Positions 34,990 to 44,531 are shown, counted from the stretch's first letter. The stretch is DNA of 64,000 bases from Lachnospiraceae bacterium (GCA_029054245.1 JAIDFQ010000061.1:25013-89012), one strand, 5' to 3'. Program-made: numbers and translations. The notes: generated by a model not told the origin, from the letters alone.

Positions 34990-35300
34990 TAAACCGCCCA
35001 ATTAATTCAAGTGTACGGGAAAACACTGAAACGGGGATTTGTGGCACAGCTTTTGAGAAACCCGGTTTGCGTCCAGGTCGATATGGATATTTACGAACAC
35101 TTCAAGACCCAGGGCGCAAAAATCGAAAGTCACCCGGAATTGTTCACGGCAATTATAACTGTTACTTGTATCAAGACCGAGCTGGTAAAGAAAACATTTT
35201 GGTGATTGCGCCCCACAAGGACCGTATCCCCTCGGCACTCTGACTGGCTGCAAGGCGGAGGGCGCAATCCAAAGCTGACCGCTGCCCGTAGCTAATGTAA
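34990..35300 (+). pseudogene. Serine recombinase relic
   Basis: Frames shift here but together read like the middle of a large serine recombinase: LLRNPVCVQVDMDIYEHFKTQG, then in another frame HGNYNCYLYQDRAGKENILV and APHKDRIPS. This matches the LLsNPvYV ... GnYxCYLYxD ... HeGxIpsd order in recombinases. It indicates a second, dead integrative element at this place. Confidence 0.55.
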
Positions 35301-35480
35301 TCTGCATAGTCGTATGGTTAGAAAAGAGAAGCATTAGGATTCCTATTATCCAGGCAGATATTTTTCCAAGTTCCGCAGTCTCCTATGCTGCCTATTCGCA
35401 TGAAACCAACTGCGCCAATTTTGCCCTTTCACATAGAATAATCCCTTTTGTCTCTTGTTTTTCTCCCTGTGCCGATTCTC
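35301..35480. other. Spacer, nothing recognised
   Basis: About 180 bases between the recombinase relic and the GNAT relic. No frame, hairpin or motif stands out. Confidence 0.3.
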
Positions 35481-35798
35481 CTATGTTAAAAACTCATAAT
35501 CCGAATAATCCACCATACCGTTTATATGAAGCAAAGCTCCTTCAACAAGTTCCTTTACCATCAGGCACTCCGGCGAAGGCAGCGACACAGTCCTACCTGC
35601 CATAATGCCCAAATCAGCAGATGTCTGAAAACCTCTCGGTCTGTAATTTTGTGGATTCCCCTCTACAATAACAGCTTTATATCCCATTTGCGCTGCTCTT
35701 TCAAAACCGTACTCAATAAGTTCTTTAGATATATGCTGTCTTTGAAACTCTGTTTTTACTGCAACAGGGGAAAGCAGGAGCAGTTCCAATTCCGGCAA
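35481..35798 (-). pseudogene. GNAT acetyltransferase, C-terminal part only
   Basis: A 105-codon frame with a TTG start contains the GNAT core (SPVAVKTEFQRQHISKELIEYG, AVIVEGNPQNY) of YhbS-like acetyltransferases. The N-terminal third is missing. The acetyl-CoA loop reads FQRQHISKELIE where QRxGIG is expected, so two glycines are lost. It is likely inactive. Confidence 0.6.
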
Positions 35799-35965
35799 AT
35801 AGAACCGCTTGCTCCGAATTTCAAGGACAAGCTGCTGTCCTGTGGTTTACGCTTACCATATCCTAGCGGACAAAAGCCTTTTTAATCTGTGCATCATATG
35901 AGGGAAGATTCCCTGTCAGCAGGCGTAAATTTTTATTGATAATATTGTCCTACCAATGGAACAGT

Positions 35966-36328
35966 TTATCCTTCCACATAGATTTCTAAGAACGATGTGA
36001 TTTTCCCATATGTATACTCGCCCTCAATCAGACCAAACTCCGGATCATAATACTTATTATCATAAAGCAGCGTCCAATGTGTATATCCCGCATCTGTATG
36101 GACTGTCAGAATCGAATACTTGTAGGGAACAGGATTTTTCTTGGAAATCCGCTTATTTTTTTCTGCGTGTCTAATACCGTAAAAATCAAGCATTTCTATC
36201 AGTTGACCGATACTTGTAGCTCCATCTGTTTTCATATCTTTAATCACTTCTTCAACACTTTTTCCTGCAATCATGGCAATACACGCCTGTCCACACGTTG
36301 AAAAAGTAGGCTGCATAATCAATTCCAT
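35966..36328 (-). CDS. C39-like cysteine peptidase domain protein
   Basis: A 120-residue single-domain protein with the papain-like C39 arrangement: a Gln and catalytic Cys in QPTFSTCGQACIAMIAG, and a catalytic His and Asp in THWTLLYDNKYYDPE. C39 domains normally cut double-glycine leaders inside bacteriocin exporters, but stand-alone C39-like proteins occur widely. It has no membrane segment or signal peptide. GGAGGAAAAAATAT precedes the ATG. No bacteriocin precursor is visible nearby. Confidence 0.75.
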   Translation of the reverse strand: MELIMQPTFSTCGQACIAMIAGKSVEEVIKDMKTDGATSIGQLIEMLDFYGIRHAEKNKRISKKNPVPYKYSILTVHTDAGYTHWTLLYDNKYYDPEFGLIEGEYTYGKITSFLEIYVEG

Positions 36329-36459
36329 ATATTTTTTCCTCCATTAGATTTTCATCTTTCAGCTATTTGCATTCTCTCTAAAAATTCAATATTCATAGTA
36401 AAAGCTGTAAATATCTGATTTAAGAAAGCCATGTATAAGGTTTTACATTTAATTTTTCT

Positions 36460-36651
36460 TTACAGCCAAGCCGTTTCGCAATCCAATTCATAAACCATTT
36501 TTGTTCCCAGTTTCACCCCAAGAAGTGCAACGCCAAACATATCCCCTCGAATGAAGGTTCCACCGTACTTGCAGCCTAATTTACCCGGTAAAGTTTTTAG
36601 AAAATTTTCACAACACTGGCTTTGGGACGCTTCCGGGAAACCTCCCTGCAT
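36460..36651 (-). pseudogene. Flavodoxin-like NAD(P)H oxidoreductase fragment
   Basis: The 63-codon frame reads QGGFPEASQSQCCENFL, then GCKYGGTFIRGDMFGV, resembling the C-terminal half of FMN-dependent flavodoxin-fold oxidoreductases. The flavin-binding N-terminus is missing. It lies directly after a ferredoxin-type membrane protein gene, with which such flavodoxins often pair. Confidence 0.5.
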
Positions 36652-36829
36652 CTTTCAATAGGAAAACCCCCTATACTTACTCCGTTGAAATTCAATGCAA
36701 CCCGTCCTAACCATTGCTCCTATACTCATGTTTCCCTCCAACTCTACAATTTTGATTTTCCGTATTACTTCGTGACATTGCACATCTGGTTCTTTGGCGA
36801 TATACATGTTTTTCCCGATAGTCGAGTTT

Positions 36830-37648
36830 TTATAGCGCATCCTTTGGACAATTTTTTACACACTCAAAACAAAGAATACACTCTGTGCCATTTTTTCGTG
36901 TTCGAGAATTATCTGTAATATCTACTTCCATTGGACACACATTTTTGCATTTCCCACAAGTTATACATTTGCTTTTATCACATTTAATTCGGAGTAGTGA
37001 AAAATAGCTCATAGGTTTCAAAAATATTGTAATAGGACATATGTATTTGCAAAATGCACGATTATCCTTGAAAACAAAAGCTAATATTATTCCAACAGCA
37101 TAGTATATGACATTCCCTATAATAAACGCCCAAAACATGATTTCTTCAATGTTACCAGCATGAGAAAGGAATAGTCCCGAAACAAATATAAAAGAAATTG
37201 CAAATGTAATATACCTTATCCACCCAATCTTTTTCCTCGGTGTTTCAGCAACTTTGTATGGGAGAAAATCAAGCACCATTGCCGTCCAACAAGCATACCC
37301 ACACCAACCTCTGCCAAAAAGCAGCGGTCCAAAAATTTTTGCCACCGCATAATGAATTGTTGCAGCTTCAAACACACCCGTGAAAAGATAATACCAAAAT
37401 CCCTCAATCTGCATATTTTCGCCGCAGATAAACCCCAAATAAACCAACATATAAAGTCCAACTAAAAGCTGCGCAACTCTGCGGGCATATTTGTATTTTT
37501 TGACATAAAGAAACATCCCTAAAGAAATTGATATTCCGATATAGCTGAAGTTAAATAAATAAAATGTATTGTTCTGTGTCAGCCATAATGTTACTGCAAC
37601 AGTTTCAAATATTGCAAACATAATAAGTGGTAGCATGTATTTTTTCAT
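36830..37648 (-). CDS. Membrane 4Fe-4S ferredoxin-type protein (NapH/NosR-like)
   Basis: The 272-residue protein has about six hydrophobic segments and a NapH/NosR-like motif RGWCGYACWTAMVLDF. It ends in two ferredoxin clusters (CDKSKCITCGKCKNVCPMEV and CILCFECVKNCP). Such proteins pass electrons between a quinone or flavin donor and a soluble acceptor at the membrane. I start at ATG 37648 behind GGAGGGAACAG; the frame extends 17 codons further without a ribosome site. A decayed flavodoxin gene follows it. Confidence 0.85.
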   Translation of the reverse strand: MKKYMLPLIMFAIFETVAVTLWLTQNNTFYLFNFSYIGISISLGMFLYVKKYKYARRVAQLLVGLYMLVYLGFICGENMQIEGFWYYLFTGVFEAATIHYAVAKIFGPLLFGRGWCGYACWTAMVLDFLPYKVAETPRKKIGWIRYITFAISFIFVSGLFLSHAGNIEEIMFWAFIIGNVIYYAVGIILAFVFKDNRAFCKYICPITIFLKPMSYFSLLRIKCDKSKCITCGKCKNVCPMEVDITDNSRTRKNGTECILCFECVKNCPKDAL

Positions 37649-37721
37649 TCTGTTCCCTCCAAATTCAACTTTTGAGTTGCGCTCTAAACTACTTCCCAAT
37701 AAGTGGAATGTTTGTATTTAC

Positions 37722-39608
37722 TCAGCATCCCCAAAATTGATAAAAACGCCAATATAAAACACTTGCTATCAAAACAATGCCGCTTATCCTCGTAACAATA
37801 AGCCCTGTTCTTTGCCGCAGCCCCTTTTTAGTAAGTTTCTTATCCCTGCTGCCAAATATGCCAAGTACCAATACTGCTGCTTCTGCAAGCGATAAAATAA
37901 TTATCATCATACACTTCACAATAACCTGTTCTTTGGCTAAACTTGCTCCCATCAACGGCGGCAAAATAAGCCAGTAAATCAATATAGACGCAAGCACCAT
38001 GAACAGCTCCGCCAATAGCTGATACACCTTATTTTTCCATATACCCGTCTGCTTAAACTTGTGCAACGTAATTCCATGTACAATAAGCATAGGAAACATC
38101 CAAAGCGAGGACAATACAAACAAGAAGAAGAAAATAATCTTAATAACAAAGAGCATCAAATTTTCTTTTTGAAAATCCATTCCTGTCATGTGTTGCAAAG
38201 CAACCACATTTCCATTATCGTCCCTTTGTATGGAAAGATAAGTTTTTAACCCGTTCCCATCGTCCATGACGCAGGCATCCTTTGAAATCTGTGTTACTGT
38301 ACCAACCATAGCCGCCGTAAAACTGCCCTCGGTTTCTCCCTTTGAAATTGGGAGCAGACCACTAATCATACTATACAGTTTGGTAAAGCTATTCTTGAAA
38401 TTCGCCCTGCTGTTAAGGTAAATCCCCGACAAGTCATCATATGTAAATTCTGTTTCCGCTTTGCAGTCCCCATATACAAGGCTTACAAGTCCATAATTAT
38501 AGGCAGTTTCACCCACTTCATTTGTCATTACAACTATGCCCGTCCCTCCCTCTGTGTCAATCACAAGATTAGCGGAAAAACCTGTCGTGTTGCCTGCATG
38601 ACCGATAAGGGAGACGCCGTATCTTTGTGAAAACAGACCGTGACATATCCGAGGGGTATCCGTTCCGCTAAAATTAAGCGTGGGGGATAGCATTTCAGCA
38701 AGGGTATCTGGCTGCGTGAACAGCGGACATTCCGAGCTGTCTTGCAAAAAGGCTTTTGCAAACCGTACAAGGTCACTCATCGTGCCCGCAGCCGAGCCTG
38801 CAGGATAGAGCAGGATGTACCGCCTGCACTCTCCGTAATCTTCATATTCACCCTGCACATTATAGTAAGCATTTGTCTTTTCCCTTTGGCTTTCTACCCA
38901 TGTGTTATCGCTGCAATCCGGTCTGATAGCGGTTCGTTCCATGCCAAGCGGTTCAAAGATATTTTTACGCACATAGTCCGCATAGTCCATCCCGCTGACA
39001 CATTCCACAGTATACGCCGCCAGAGCAGCACCCCAGTTTGAATAGGATACAACTCTCCCCGGCTCATAAATCTGTGCGGGAGCTGTGGAAAGCAGAGCAT
39101 CCTTTAGACTGATGATTTTTTCTTTGTCTGTTACTTCTACATCCCATACGGTTTCTTGAAATCCTGCGGTATGGTTCATCAAGTGGAGCATGGTAACAGG
39201 CTCTTTGTAAGACAGATTGGAAAGGAAACCGTCTGGCAGATAATTTCGGACATCTGCATTCAAATCAATCTTTTCCCGTTCACAGAGCTGCATCACGCTT
39301 GTCCAGACAAACATTTTGGAAATCGAACCCCATTCATAAACGGTATCCTTGTCTGCTCTAATGTTATCTTTTGTATTTGCATCGCCATAAATCACAGACA
39401 GAATATCATCCGTTCCATTAAATACGGTTACAGAAACAGAAGACGTTGTTTCTTTCCGAACATCAATATAATCCTCTATGTGTTTTTCCAAATCGGAGTA
39501 GGCAATACCCGATGGGGTCTGCTCACTATTTTCAGCAGCGAAAACTGTTGTTGTTCCTGACACTACCAATAGAAGTATTGCCAATACCCCTGCAATCACT
39601 TTTTGCAT
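37722..39608 (-). CDS. Serine hydrolase, beta-lactamase/penicillin-binding fold with C-terminal membrane domain
   Basis: The 628-residue protein has a signal peptide (1-25) and a class C beta-lactamase-like domain (about 40-390). Its motifs are Ser95-x-x-Lys98 (GSISKM), SYSNWG as the Tyr motif and GHAGNTTGF as the third. Four C-terminal membrane segments (about 485-625) tether it to the membrane. Members are D-amino-acid peptidases or esterases of the cell envelope, and several confer immunity to envelope-targeting peptides. Its ATG abuts the stop of the methyltransferase gene (TAAATG). The domain layout resembles FmtA/Pbp-like proteins. Confidence 0.87.
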   Translation of the reverse strand: MQKVIAGVLAILLLVVSGTTTVFAAENSEQTPSGIAYSDLEKHIEDYIDVRKETTSSVSVTVFNGTDDILSVIYGDANTKDNIRADKDTVYEWGSISKMFVWTSVMQLCEREKIDLNADVRNYLPDGFLSNLSYKEPVTMLHLMNHTAGFQETVWDVEVTDKEKIISLKDALLSTAPAQIYEPGRVVSYSNWGAALAAYTVECVSGMDYADYVRKNIFEPLGMERTAIRPDCSDNTWVESQREKTNAYYNVQGEYEDYGECRRYILLYPAGSAAGTMSDLVRFAKAFLQDSSECPLFTQPDTLAEMLSPTLNFSGTDTPRICHGLFSQRYGVSLIGHAGNTTGFSANLVIDTEGGTGIVVMTNEVGETAYNYGLVSLVYGDCKAETEFTYDDLSGIYLNSRANFKNSFTKLYSMISGLLPISKGETEGSFTAAMVGTVTQISKDACVMDDGNGLKTYLSIQRDDNGNVVALQHMTGMDFQKENLMLFVIKIIFFFLFVLSSLWMFPMLIVHGITLHKFKQTGIWKNKVYQLLAELFMVLASILIYWLILPPLMGASLAKEQVIVKCMMIIILSLAEAAVLVLGIFGSRDKKLTKKGLRQRTGLIVTRISGIVLIASVLYWRFYQFWGC

Positions 39609-40187
39609 TTATTTTCTCCCCCAATATCTGTTCACCTTCTTTTTGTATTCTAAGTATTCTTCGCCAAAGGCTGCGGCAAGAAAACTTTCCTCAACATTTA
39701 TAATCTGCAAATGGAACATTACTATTGCAAATATGGATAAAATAAACAATATCCAATTAAAAAACATCAGTAAAATGCCTATGTATACTAAATCAAAGCC
39801 TAAAAACGCAGGATTACGACTAAATTTATAAATCCCGCTTGTAACAAGTTCGGTTTTGTCGGTTTCTGAAACACCTGCACGCCAACTATCTCTCATAGTC
39901 AAAACAGAAATCACAAATATTACATCTCCTAAAAGTGACACTACTATGCCTGTGTTCCTTAACCATACTGGAAAAGACGGTTTGTTTAGATAAATGCTGA
40001 TCAGTTCAATAATTGGAACCGATATAGATGCAACTTTCATTAAGAGTTCAATAGTTCTTACAAAGCCAATCTTACCTTTTCCCATTTGGTCTGTTTGTAT
40101 TCCTTTCTTTTTTTGACGCATCATTTTTAGAAAATAGCAACCATAGAAAACAATCAAAACTGCTATGGAAATTAACTGGAACTTCAT
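39609..40187 (-). CDS. Isoprenylcysteine carboxyl methyltransferase-family membrane protein
   Basis: A 192-residue integral membrane protein with about five helices. The C-terminal SAM-binding signature is seen as SRNPAFLGFDLVYIG, and the tail is FGEEYLEYKKKVNRYWG. Bacterial ICMT/PEMT-like enzymes methylate lipids or other small membrane substrates. It is directly coupled to the downstream serine hydrolase, and the two with the next genes upstream may act on envelope components. Confidence 0.85.
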   Translation of the reverse strand: MKFQLISIAVLIVFYGCYFLKMMRQKKKGIQTDQMGKGKIGFVRTIELLMKVASISVPIIELISIYLNKPSFPVWLRNTGIVVSLLGDVIFVISVLTMRDSWRAGVSETDKTELVTSGIYKFSRNPAFLGFDLVYIGILLMFFNWILFILSIFAIVMFHLQIINVEESFLAAAFGEEYLEYKKKVNRYWGRK

Positions 40188-40245
40188 TATTTATCCTCCC
40201 TTCAAATAACAACTTGTCTGTATCTAATACTCTGGCGAAATTCAC

Positions 40246-40728
40246 TTAAAACAATGTCAATAAAAATCCGTCAATTAAAGCAACCAGCAGATACATAATC
40301 AATGCTCTGCCAAATGCTTCGATATGCTTTCTCGGGTTTTGATAGTATTCCTTTTCTGGTATTTTCGTAAATCGAATCCGCTTTGTGTTTCGCCACCACA
40401 AAAGGTCAATCACAAAAAGGTCAAAGAAATTCAAGCCTTGTCCCATAATACTGAGTGCCAAAAAGTTATGCCAAAAATCTTTTTCTCGAATAAACAGTCC
40501 GAATGGATAAAGCAGAACTAAAAACAGAACAAAATTTGCTGCAAACGCCGCTGCTTTATTGTTTTCCTTAAAGTGTCCTTGATAATACGCAATTTCATTT
40601 ACTCTGCTTTGTACCTCATTTGGATAAGACGAATAGCTTTTCAAATTCTTTTCGTCCGTACCTGTCCCCAGATAGCAAAGCAGGAAAAAAACGATACACA
40701 AAATAATTGTCTCAACTATTGTAACCAT
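40246..40728 (-). CDS. Hypothetical membrane protein, 160 residues
   Basis: About four hydrophobic segments (4-20, 60-80, 90-112, 140-158) with a conserved-looking charged part (IREKDFWHNFLALSIMGQGL, then DLLWWRNTKRIRF). I do not recognise a family. GAGGTGCATGAAGC precedes the ATG. It lies between the Lnt-like and methyltransferase genes on the same strand, so it is probably in the same operon. Confidence 0.65.
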   Translation of the reverse strand: MVTIVETIILCIVFFLLCYLGTGTDEKNLKSYSSYPNEVQSRVNEIAYYQGHFKENNKAAAFAANFVLFLVLLYPFGLFIREKDFWHNFLALSIMGQGLNFFDLFVIDLLWWRNTKRIRFTKIPEKEYYQNPRKHIEAFGRALIMYLLVALIDGFLLTLF

Positions 40729-40790
40729 GCTTCATGCACCTCAACACCGATTTTTCTTTATATGTAACTTCCAGATAAACTTGAAATTGC

Positions 40791-42272
40791 TTACAACTTT
40801 CTATTTAGACACTTTAGCATTATGAGGCTTCCTAATACATATATGCCGCATAAATATACAAATATATTACCCATATGCGAATATAAGGTAAAACGTCCGT
40901 TTATGATGACCTGTGCAGCTAATGTTTTTGTATCTGATTGAAAATAGTTTGTCTGTGCAAGGATATTCCCTCTATTGTCAGCCACAATCGACATTCCATT
41001 GTTTGTGTGCCTAATGATATTGCTTCCATTTTCAACAGCGCGTACAATCGCAGTTTTTGCAGCAGGCAATGTCATTTCCTGCCAATCAGAAGCTGGAACC
41101 AGCAAAATATCTACATTGCTTTTTCCTGCCTGCCGTATCTTAGATGCAAAAGCCATATCAGAGCATATGAATGATGCAAGCCTCCCATATTCCGTATCGA
41201 AGCTTTGCAACTCTCCGTTGCCCTTTTGACACAATTCTCCAATAGAACGCCCATACTTAAAATATTCTGCAATCTGCTCCCCCTGCGGATTAAATGCAAT
41301 TGTTTTATTTTCCTTTAAGCCTTCATAAGGCGTTTTCACTAAGAGAGAAACAATCAGATAAATTCCTTCTTCTTTTGCAGTTGTTGACGCTTTCTGTAAA
41401 AGCGCCGCTTCATCCTGCTTGAGAACCGCTCCATTCAGTTCAGACCAGAAAACAATCTTTGCACCGGCTTCTGCCTCCTGCTTTGTTTTGATGAAAAGTG
41501 CATCCGCTACAGCTGCCAGTTTATCTTGCGTGTTTGTCATATTTTCATCCGTAAAGGTATCTGTATAAAATGTGGCATATACATCTTCATCATCATTCAA
41601 AAGATGAGAAATCGGTACTGTCACACCGGCTATTCTGACACTTTCTTCTGGATTTCCTGCAAAATGATACATGACAATACCGTAAACAAATACCAGCCCC
41701 ATGACCGAACCATATACCGTAACATACTTTTTTAATGCCTTTTGATTGTTCCTGTTGTTCCAAATCCATATCATCATTGCCGCAGTCCAATACATGATAA
41801 AGGTAATCCCGTAGATCCCGGTTATTGTCACGATTTGCAACAGATACAGATTTTGAAATTGTGTATAAGCGTCAGACAAACCACCTAAAATCGGATAGAT
41901 TAAATAAATGATATATTCGATTATTACCATAATACTTGCAAAAATAATCGTATCCTGAAATCTCATTTTGGATTTTATCCAATAGATATACGGCAATGCT
42001 TTTAAAATCGCTAATAAAAAGCCTGCGATGATACATATTTTTATATCCATTCCAATTACTTTCCCAAATTGAATCACAAATCCAAGAGTATAGCAAAGAA
42101 TCAATGCAGAATACATTTTTCGTGTTTTATCGATATAACCTATGCCAAGAAACAGAATAGGATAAACCCATGCAAAAATTGGAATATTCCATTCCCCGTT
42201 GGAAAGTACATAAATTAGAAAGCTTATGCCTAAGTAAATAAGAAAACTATGTTTTTTTAAAAACTGTTTCAA
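40791..42272 (-). CDS. Apolipoprotein N-acyltransferase-like protein (Lnt fold)
   Basis: The 493-residue protein has an N-terminal block of about six membrane helices (1-195), a nitrilase-type domain and a last C-terminal helix. The catalytic triad is visible: Glu in VFWSELNGAV, Lys in FKYGRSIGE and Cys in SFICSDMAF. Lnt adds the third acyl chain to lipoproteins; Firmicutes mostly use other enzymes, so the substrate may differ. I choose TTG 42272, because GGAGGTGA lies 8 bases ahead. A GTG frame start at 42302 lacks a site and overlaps the upstream relic. Confidence 0.82.
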   Translation of the reverse strand: MKQFLKKHSFLIYLGISFLIYVLSNGEWNIPIFAWVYPILFLGIGYIDKTRKMYSALILCYTLGFVIQFGKVIGMDIKICIIAGFLLAILKALPYIYWIKSKMRFQDTIIFASIMVIIEYIIYLIYPILGGLSDAYTQFQNLYLLQIVTITGIYGITFIMYWTAAMMIWIWNNRNNQKALKKYVTVYGSVMGLVFVYGIVMYHFAGNPEESVRIAGVTVPISHLLNDDEDVYATFYTDTFTDENMTNTQDKLAAVADALFIKTKQEAEAGAKIVFWSELNGAVLKQDEAALLQKASTTAKEEGIYLIVSLLVKTPYEGLKENKTIAFNPQGEQIAEYFKYGRSIGELCQKGNGELQSFDTEYGRLASFICSDMAFASKIRQAGKSNVDILLVPASDWQEMTLPAAKTAIVRAVENGSNIIRHTNNGMSIVADNRGNILAQTNYFQSDTKTLAAQVIINGRFTLYSHMGNIFVYLCGIYVLGSLIMLKCLNRKL

Positions 42273-42298
42273 AAAAATCACCTCCAAATGTCGTTTTA

Positions 42299-42568
42299 TC
42301 ACTTACCACCATCCCCTACCTGCTTTTGCAGTTCCACAAATGCCTGATTCATTTTCATGGACTCTATAGAGTCCTTAAACCATGCCAATACATACAGCAG
42401 CAGAAAAATGACCAATACGCTTCCAGCAATCGTCATTAATTCTTTTTTATCTCGTTCGCCGCTGCCAAGCATCTTCCCGATAAAGGGGGATAGCAACGGC
42501 AAATCTGTAAAATCCATGTGCTTTGTATCACGGAGCACGACAGAAAACCCTGTCTTGGCATATTTCAT
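42299..42568 (-). pseudogene. C-terminal relic of a PAF-acetylhydrolase/dienelactone-like hydrolase
   Basis: The 89-codon frame carries GFSVVLRDTKHMDFTDLPLL, then SPFIGKMLG. This is the catalytic-His region of PAF-acetylhydrolase-like lipases (TKHxxFTDLP). The Ser nucleophile part is absent. Its ATG overlaps the stop of the preceding relic (TAATG). The last 35 residues look unrelated. Confidence 0.5.
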
Positions 42569-43065
42569 TACTTTGGTATTGGGATAATGTTCTGCGTTTT
42601 ACTTGCAACCAAAAACCATCTTGCATCATTCCATGACATTTCTGGAGATGTAACAGCAGTAAATATTTGTTTCATGCCAGACATTTCTCCACTACATTTC
42701 AAGTATTCATCTGTATCAGCAAGTAACTGTTCGATGGTCAGATTACTGTTGTTTTTGTTCCTATAAAATGTCCGTCCGCAACCTCTTTGTTCCAGGCAAA
42801 CAATCGTGTAATCTTTTTCCAAAGCAGTCTGATAATAGTAAGTTAAATATGTCAATGGAAATCCAGGTCCGCCGTGAAGCCATAAGATAATGGGGTTATT
42901 TCTGTTTTCGCCTCGGATTTGCAAATATTGTTCTATACCACCTATTGTGATATTACCTCTGTAATGCTCGATATAATGGCTTGAACATCTAAATTTGCTC
43001 CTGTAAGAGAAAGCAAATCTAAACCAAAGTCTTTCACAATTGAATATACCTGTTCTCTGGTACAA
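42568..43065 (-). pseudogene. Alpha/beta hydrolase (proline iminopeptidase-like) with internal deletion
   Basis: The useful part reads GGIEQYLQIRGENRNNPIIL, LWLHGGPGFP, CLEQRGCGRTFYRN and then jumps from LLADTDEYL to KCSGEMSGMKQIFTAVTSPE. The nucleophile elbow GxSxG and its surroundings, which belong between these parts, are missing, and the C-terminal His region is gone. The frame starts inside the TetR gene, so the original start is also lost. It cannot be an active enzyme. Confidence 0.6.
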
Positions 43066-43562
43066 TTCAATACACCAGCAACGACCAAAGACACGATTCC
43101 ATGCGTATATACAATCATTCTTTGAAACAGTATATCTGCCTGCTCTCTGCTAATGTTAAGATACTGATATAATTTGTCTATCAGAACAGCGTTTCCTCTG
43201 TCTGTTAAGATAGAGTTAAATCCACCTCTGCAATAGTTCCTGCTTTCACCCATATATACAAAACGAAACAAATTAGGTGTGTCAAACGCTAAATTGATAT
43301 ACGCATAGCCAATTTGCCAAAACGCTTCTATGCAATTCGTTGAAGTAGGCATCATTTTTTGATTGGCATAGGTAACAGCTTCCCTCGTCAGGGCTTCCCT
43401 CATGTTATCCATATTACCAAATTGCCAGGCAATCGGTTGTGTTGAGCATTTCAATTCTTTCGCAATACTTTTAATACTCACTGCTGAATATCCCTCACGA
43501 ATAAGAACATCTAGCGCTGCTGTAAGGATTTTCTCTTTTGTAATTTGAACGCTACGTGGCAT
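42942..43562 (-). CDS. TetR/AcrR-family transcriptional regulator
   Basis: An intact 206-residue TetR protein. The DNA-binding domain spans residues 8-55 (TKEKILTAALDVLIREGYSA, SIKSIAKELKCSTQPIAWQF) and an unrelated ligand domain follows. Its 3' end overlaps the truncated alpha/beta hydrolase by about 120 bases, probably from a deletion that removed the spacer and the start of the hydrolase. It likely controlled the hydrolase genes downstream. Confidence 0.87.
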   Translation of the reverse strand: MPRSVQITKEKILTAALDVLIREGYSAVSIKSIAKELKCSTQPIAWQFGNMDNMREALTREAVTYANQKMMPTSTNCIEAFWQIGYAYINLAFDTPNLFRFVYMGESRNYCRGGFNSILTDRGNAVLIDKLYQYLNISREQADILFQRMIVYTHGIVSLVVAGVLNCTREQVYSIVKDFGLDLLSLTGANLDVQAIISSITEVISQ

Positions 43563-43729
43563 AAAGCACCTCTATATTAAATAAACACATTTATATAACG
43601 CGCTTTATATTATAATTTTTTGAATTGAATATGTCAAGAATCCCTGCTCTTATTCACCTATGAGTGGAAAGTTCACCGCAATTCCATTCCAAAGATTACT
43701 TGCAGCTAAAATAGATACTGCCTGCATCA

Positions 43730-44530
43730 TCAAATCTCTTCCTTTCTGCCAGACTCAACAGCCCTATTCCTAATCAACACGGCAATCGGTGTGATTATCA
43801 GATAAAGTACAATCAAAATAACAAAGAATTCTATATCTGCCTCCAAAAATACATAAATGATATTAAATCCAAAGTGCAGCAACACTGAATAAATCAGATT
43901 GTTATGCCGTTCCAGAAAAATATTCATCAACACAGTGATTGAGGTAATGACAACAATGTTGGAAACCACATAAGGAATCGCCCGCCAGTCAGTGAAATCC
44001 GAATCTACTATCCACAACAGGGTATGCCAAAAGCACCACACCAATCCCTGACAGACAGAAGATTTCAGGAAACCATACCTCTTGTTAAATTCCTCCCTCA
44101 TGAAGCCTCGCCATCCTAATTCTTCGCCTGTCGGTCCCGAAGTAAAGGCCAGAAAGATGCTAAGCGGCAGTGCTATCGTTCCAAAATTGACATAATACAG
44201 CATCGGCTTTCCCTTGACAATGGAAAAGATGAATAGCGACAAAGCACTGATCCCAAACGTAAATGCAAAAGAACACAGCAAAGGGAGCAGTTTCACTTTA
44301 CCCGAAAAGCATCTTTTCACAAAAGCCATTCTTGTTTCGTCCGGTCTGAAATGTTTCCATCCGATGAAAAGCAGATACGTCGGCGACCATGCGATCAGGT
44401 TTCGGACAATCCACATAATGACAGGCGGTGCATGAAAGACCAGACTTGCCGTGCCTGCCACAAAAATAATAAGCGCCCAAACCAAAATATAGGAACTGAT
44501 AATATACTTCTTCAGATAATTTGTTTTCAT
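43730..44530 (-). CDS. CPBP-family intramembrane metalloprotease
   Basis: A 266-residue, roughly eight-helix membrane protein with the CPBP motifs EExxxR in PTGEELGWRGFMREEF, a His in CFWHTLLWIV and HFGFN near the end. It begins 1 base after the stop of the XRE-DUF4097 gene (TAGGATG), so the two are co-translated. Regulator/CPBP pairs are common among peptide immunity genes. No bacteriocin is visible here. Confidence 0.83.
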   Translation of the reverse strand: MKTNYLKKYIISSYILVWALIIFVAGTASLVFHAPPVIMWIVRNLIAWSPTYLLFIGWKHFRPDETRMAFVKRCFSGKVKLLPLLCSFAFTFGISALSLFIFSIVKGKPMLYYVNFGTIALPLSIFLAFTSGPTGEELGWRGFMREEFNKRYGFLKSSVCQGLVWCFWHTLLWIVDSDFTDWRAIPYVVSNIVVITSITVLMNIFLERHNNLIYSVLLHFGFNIIYVFLEADIEFFVILIVLYLIITPIAVLIRNRAVESGRKEEI

Positions 44531-44531
44531 C

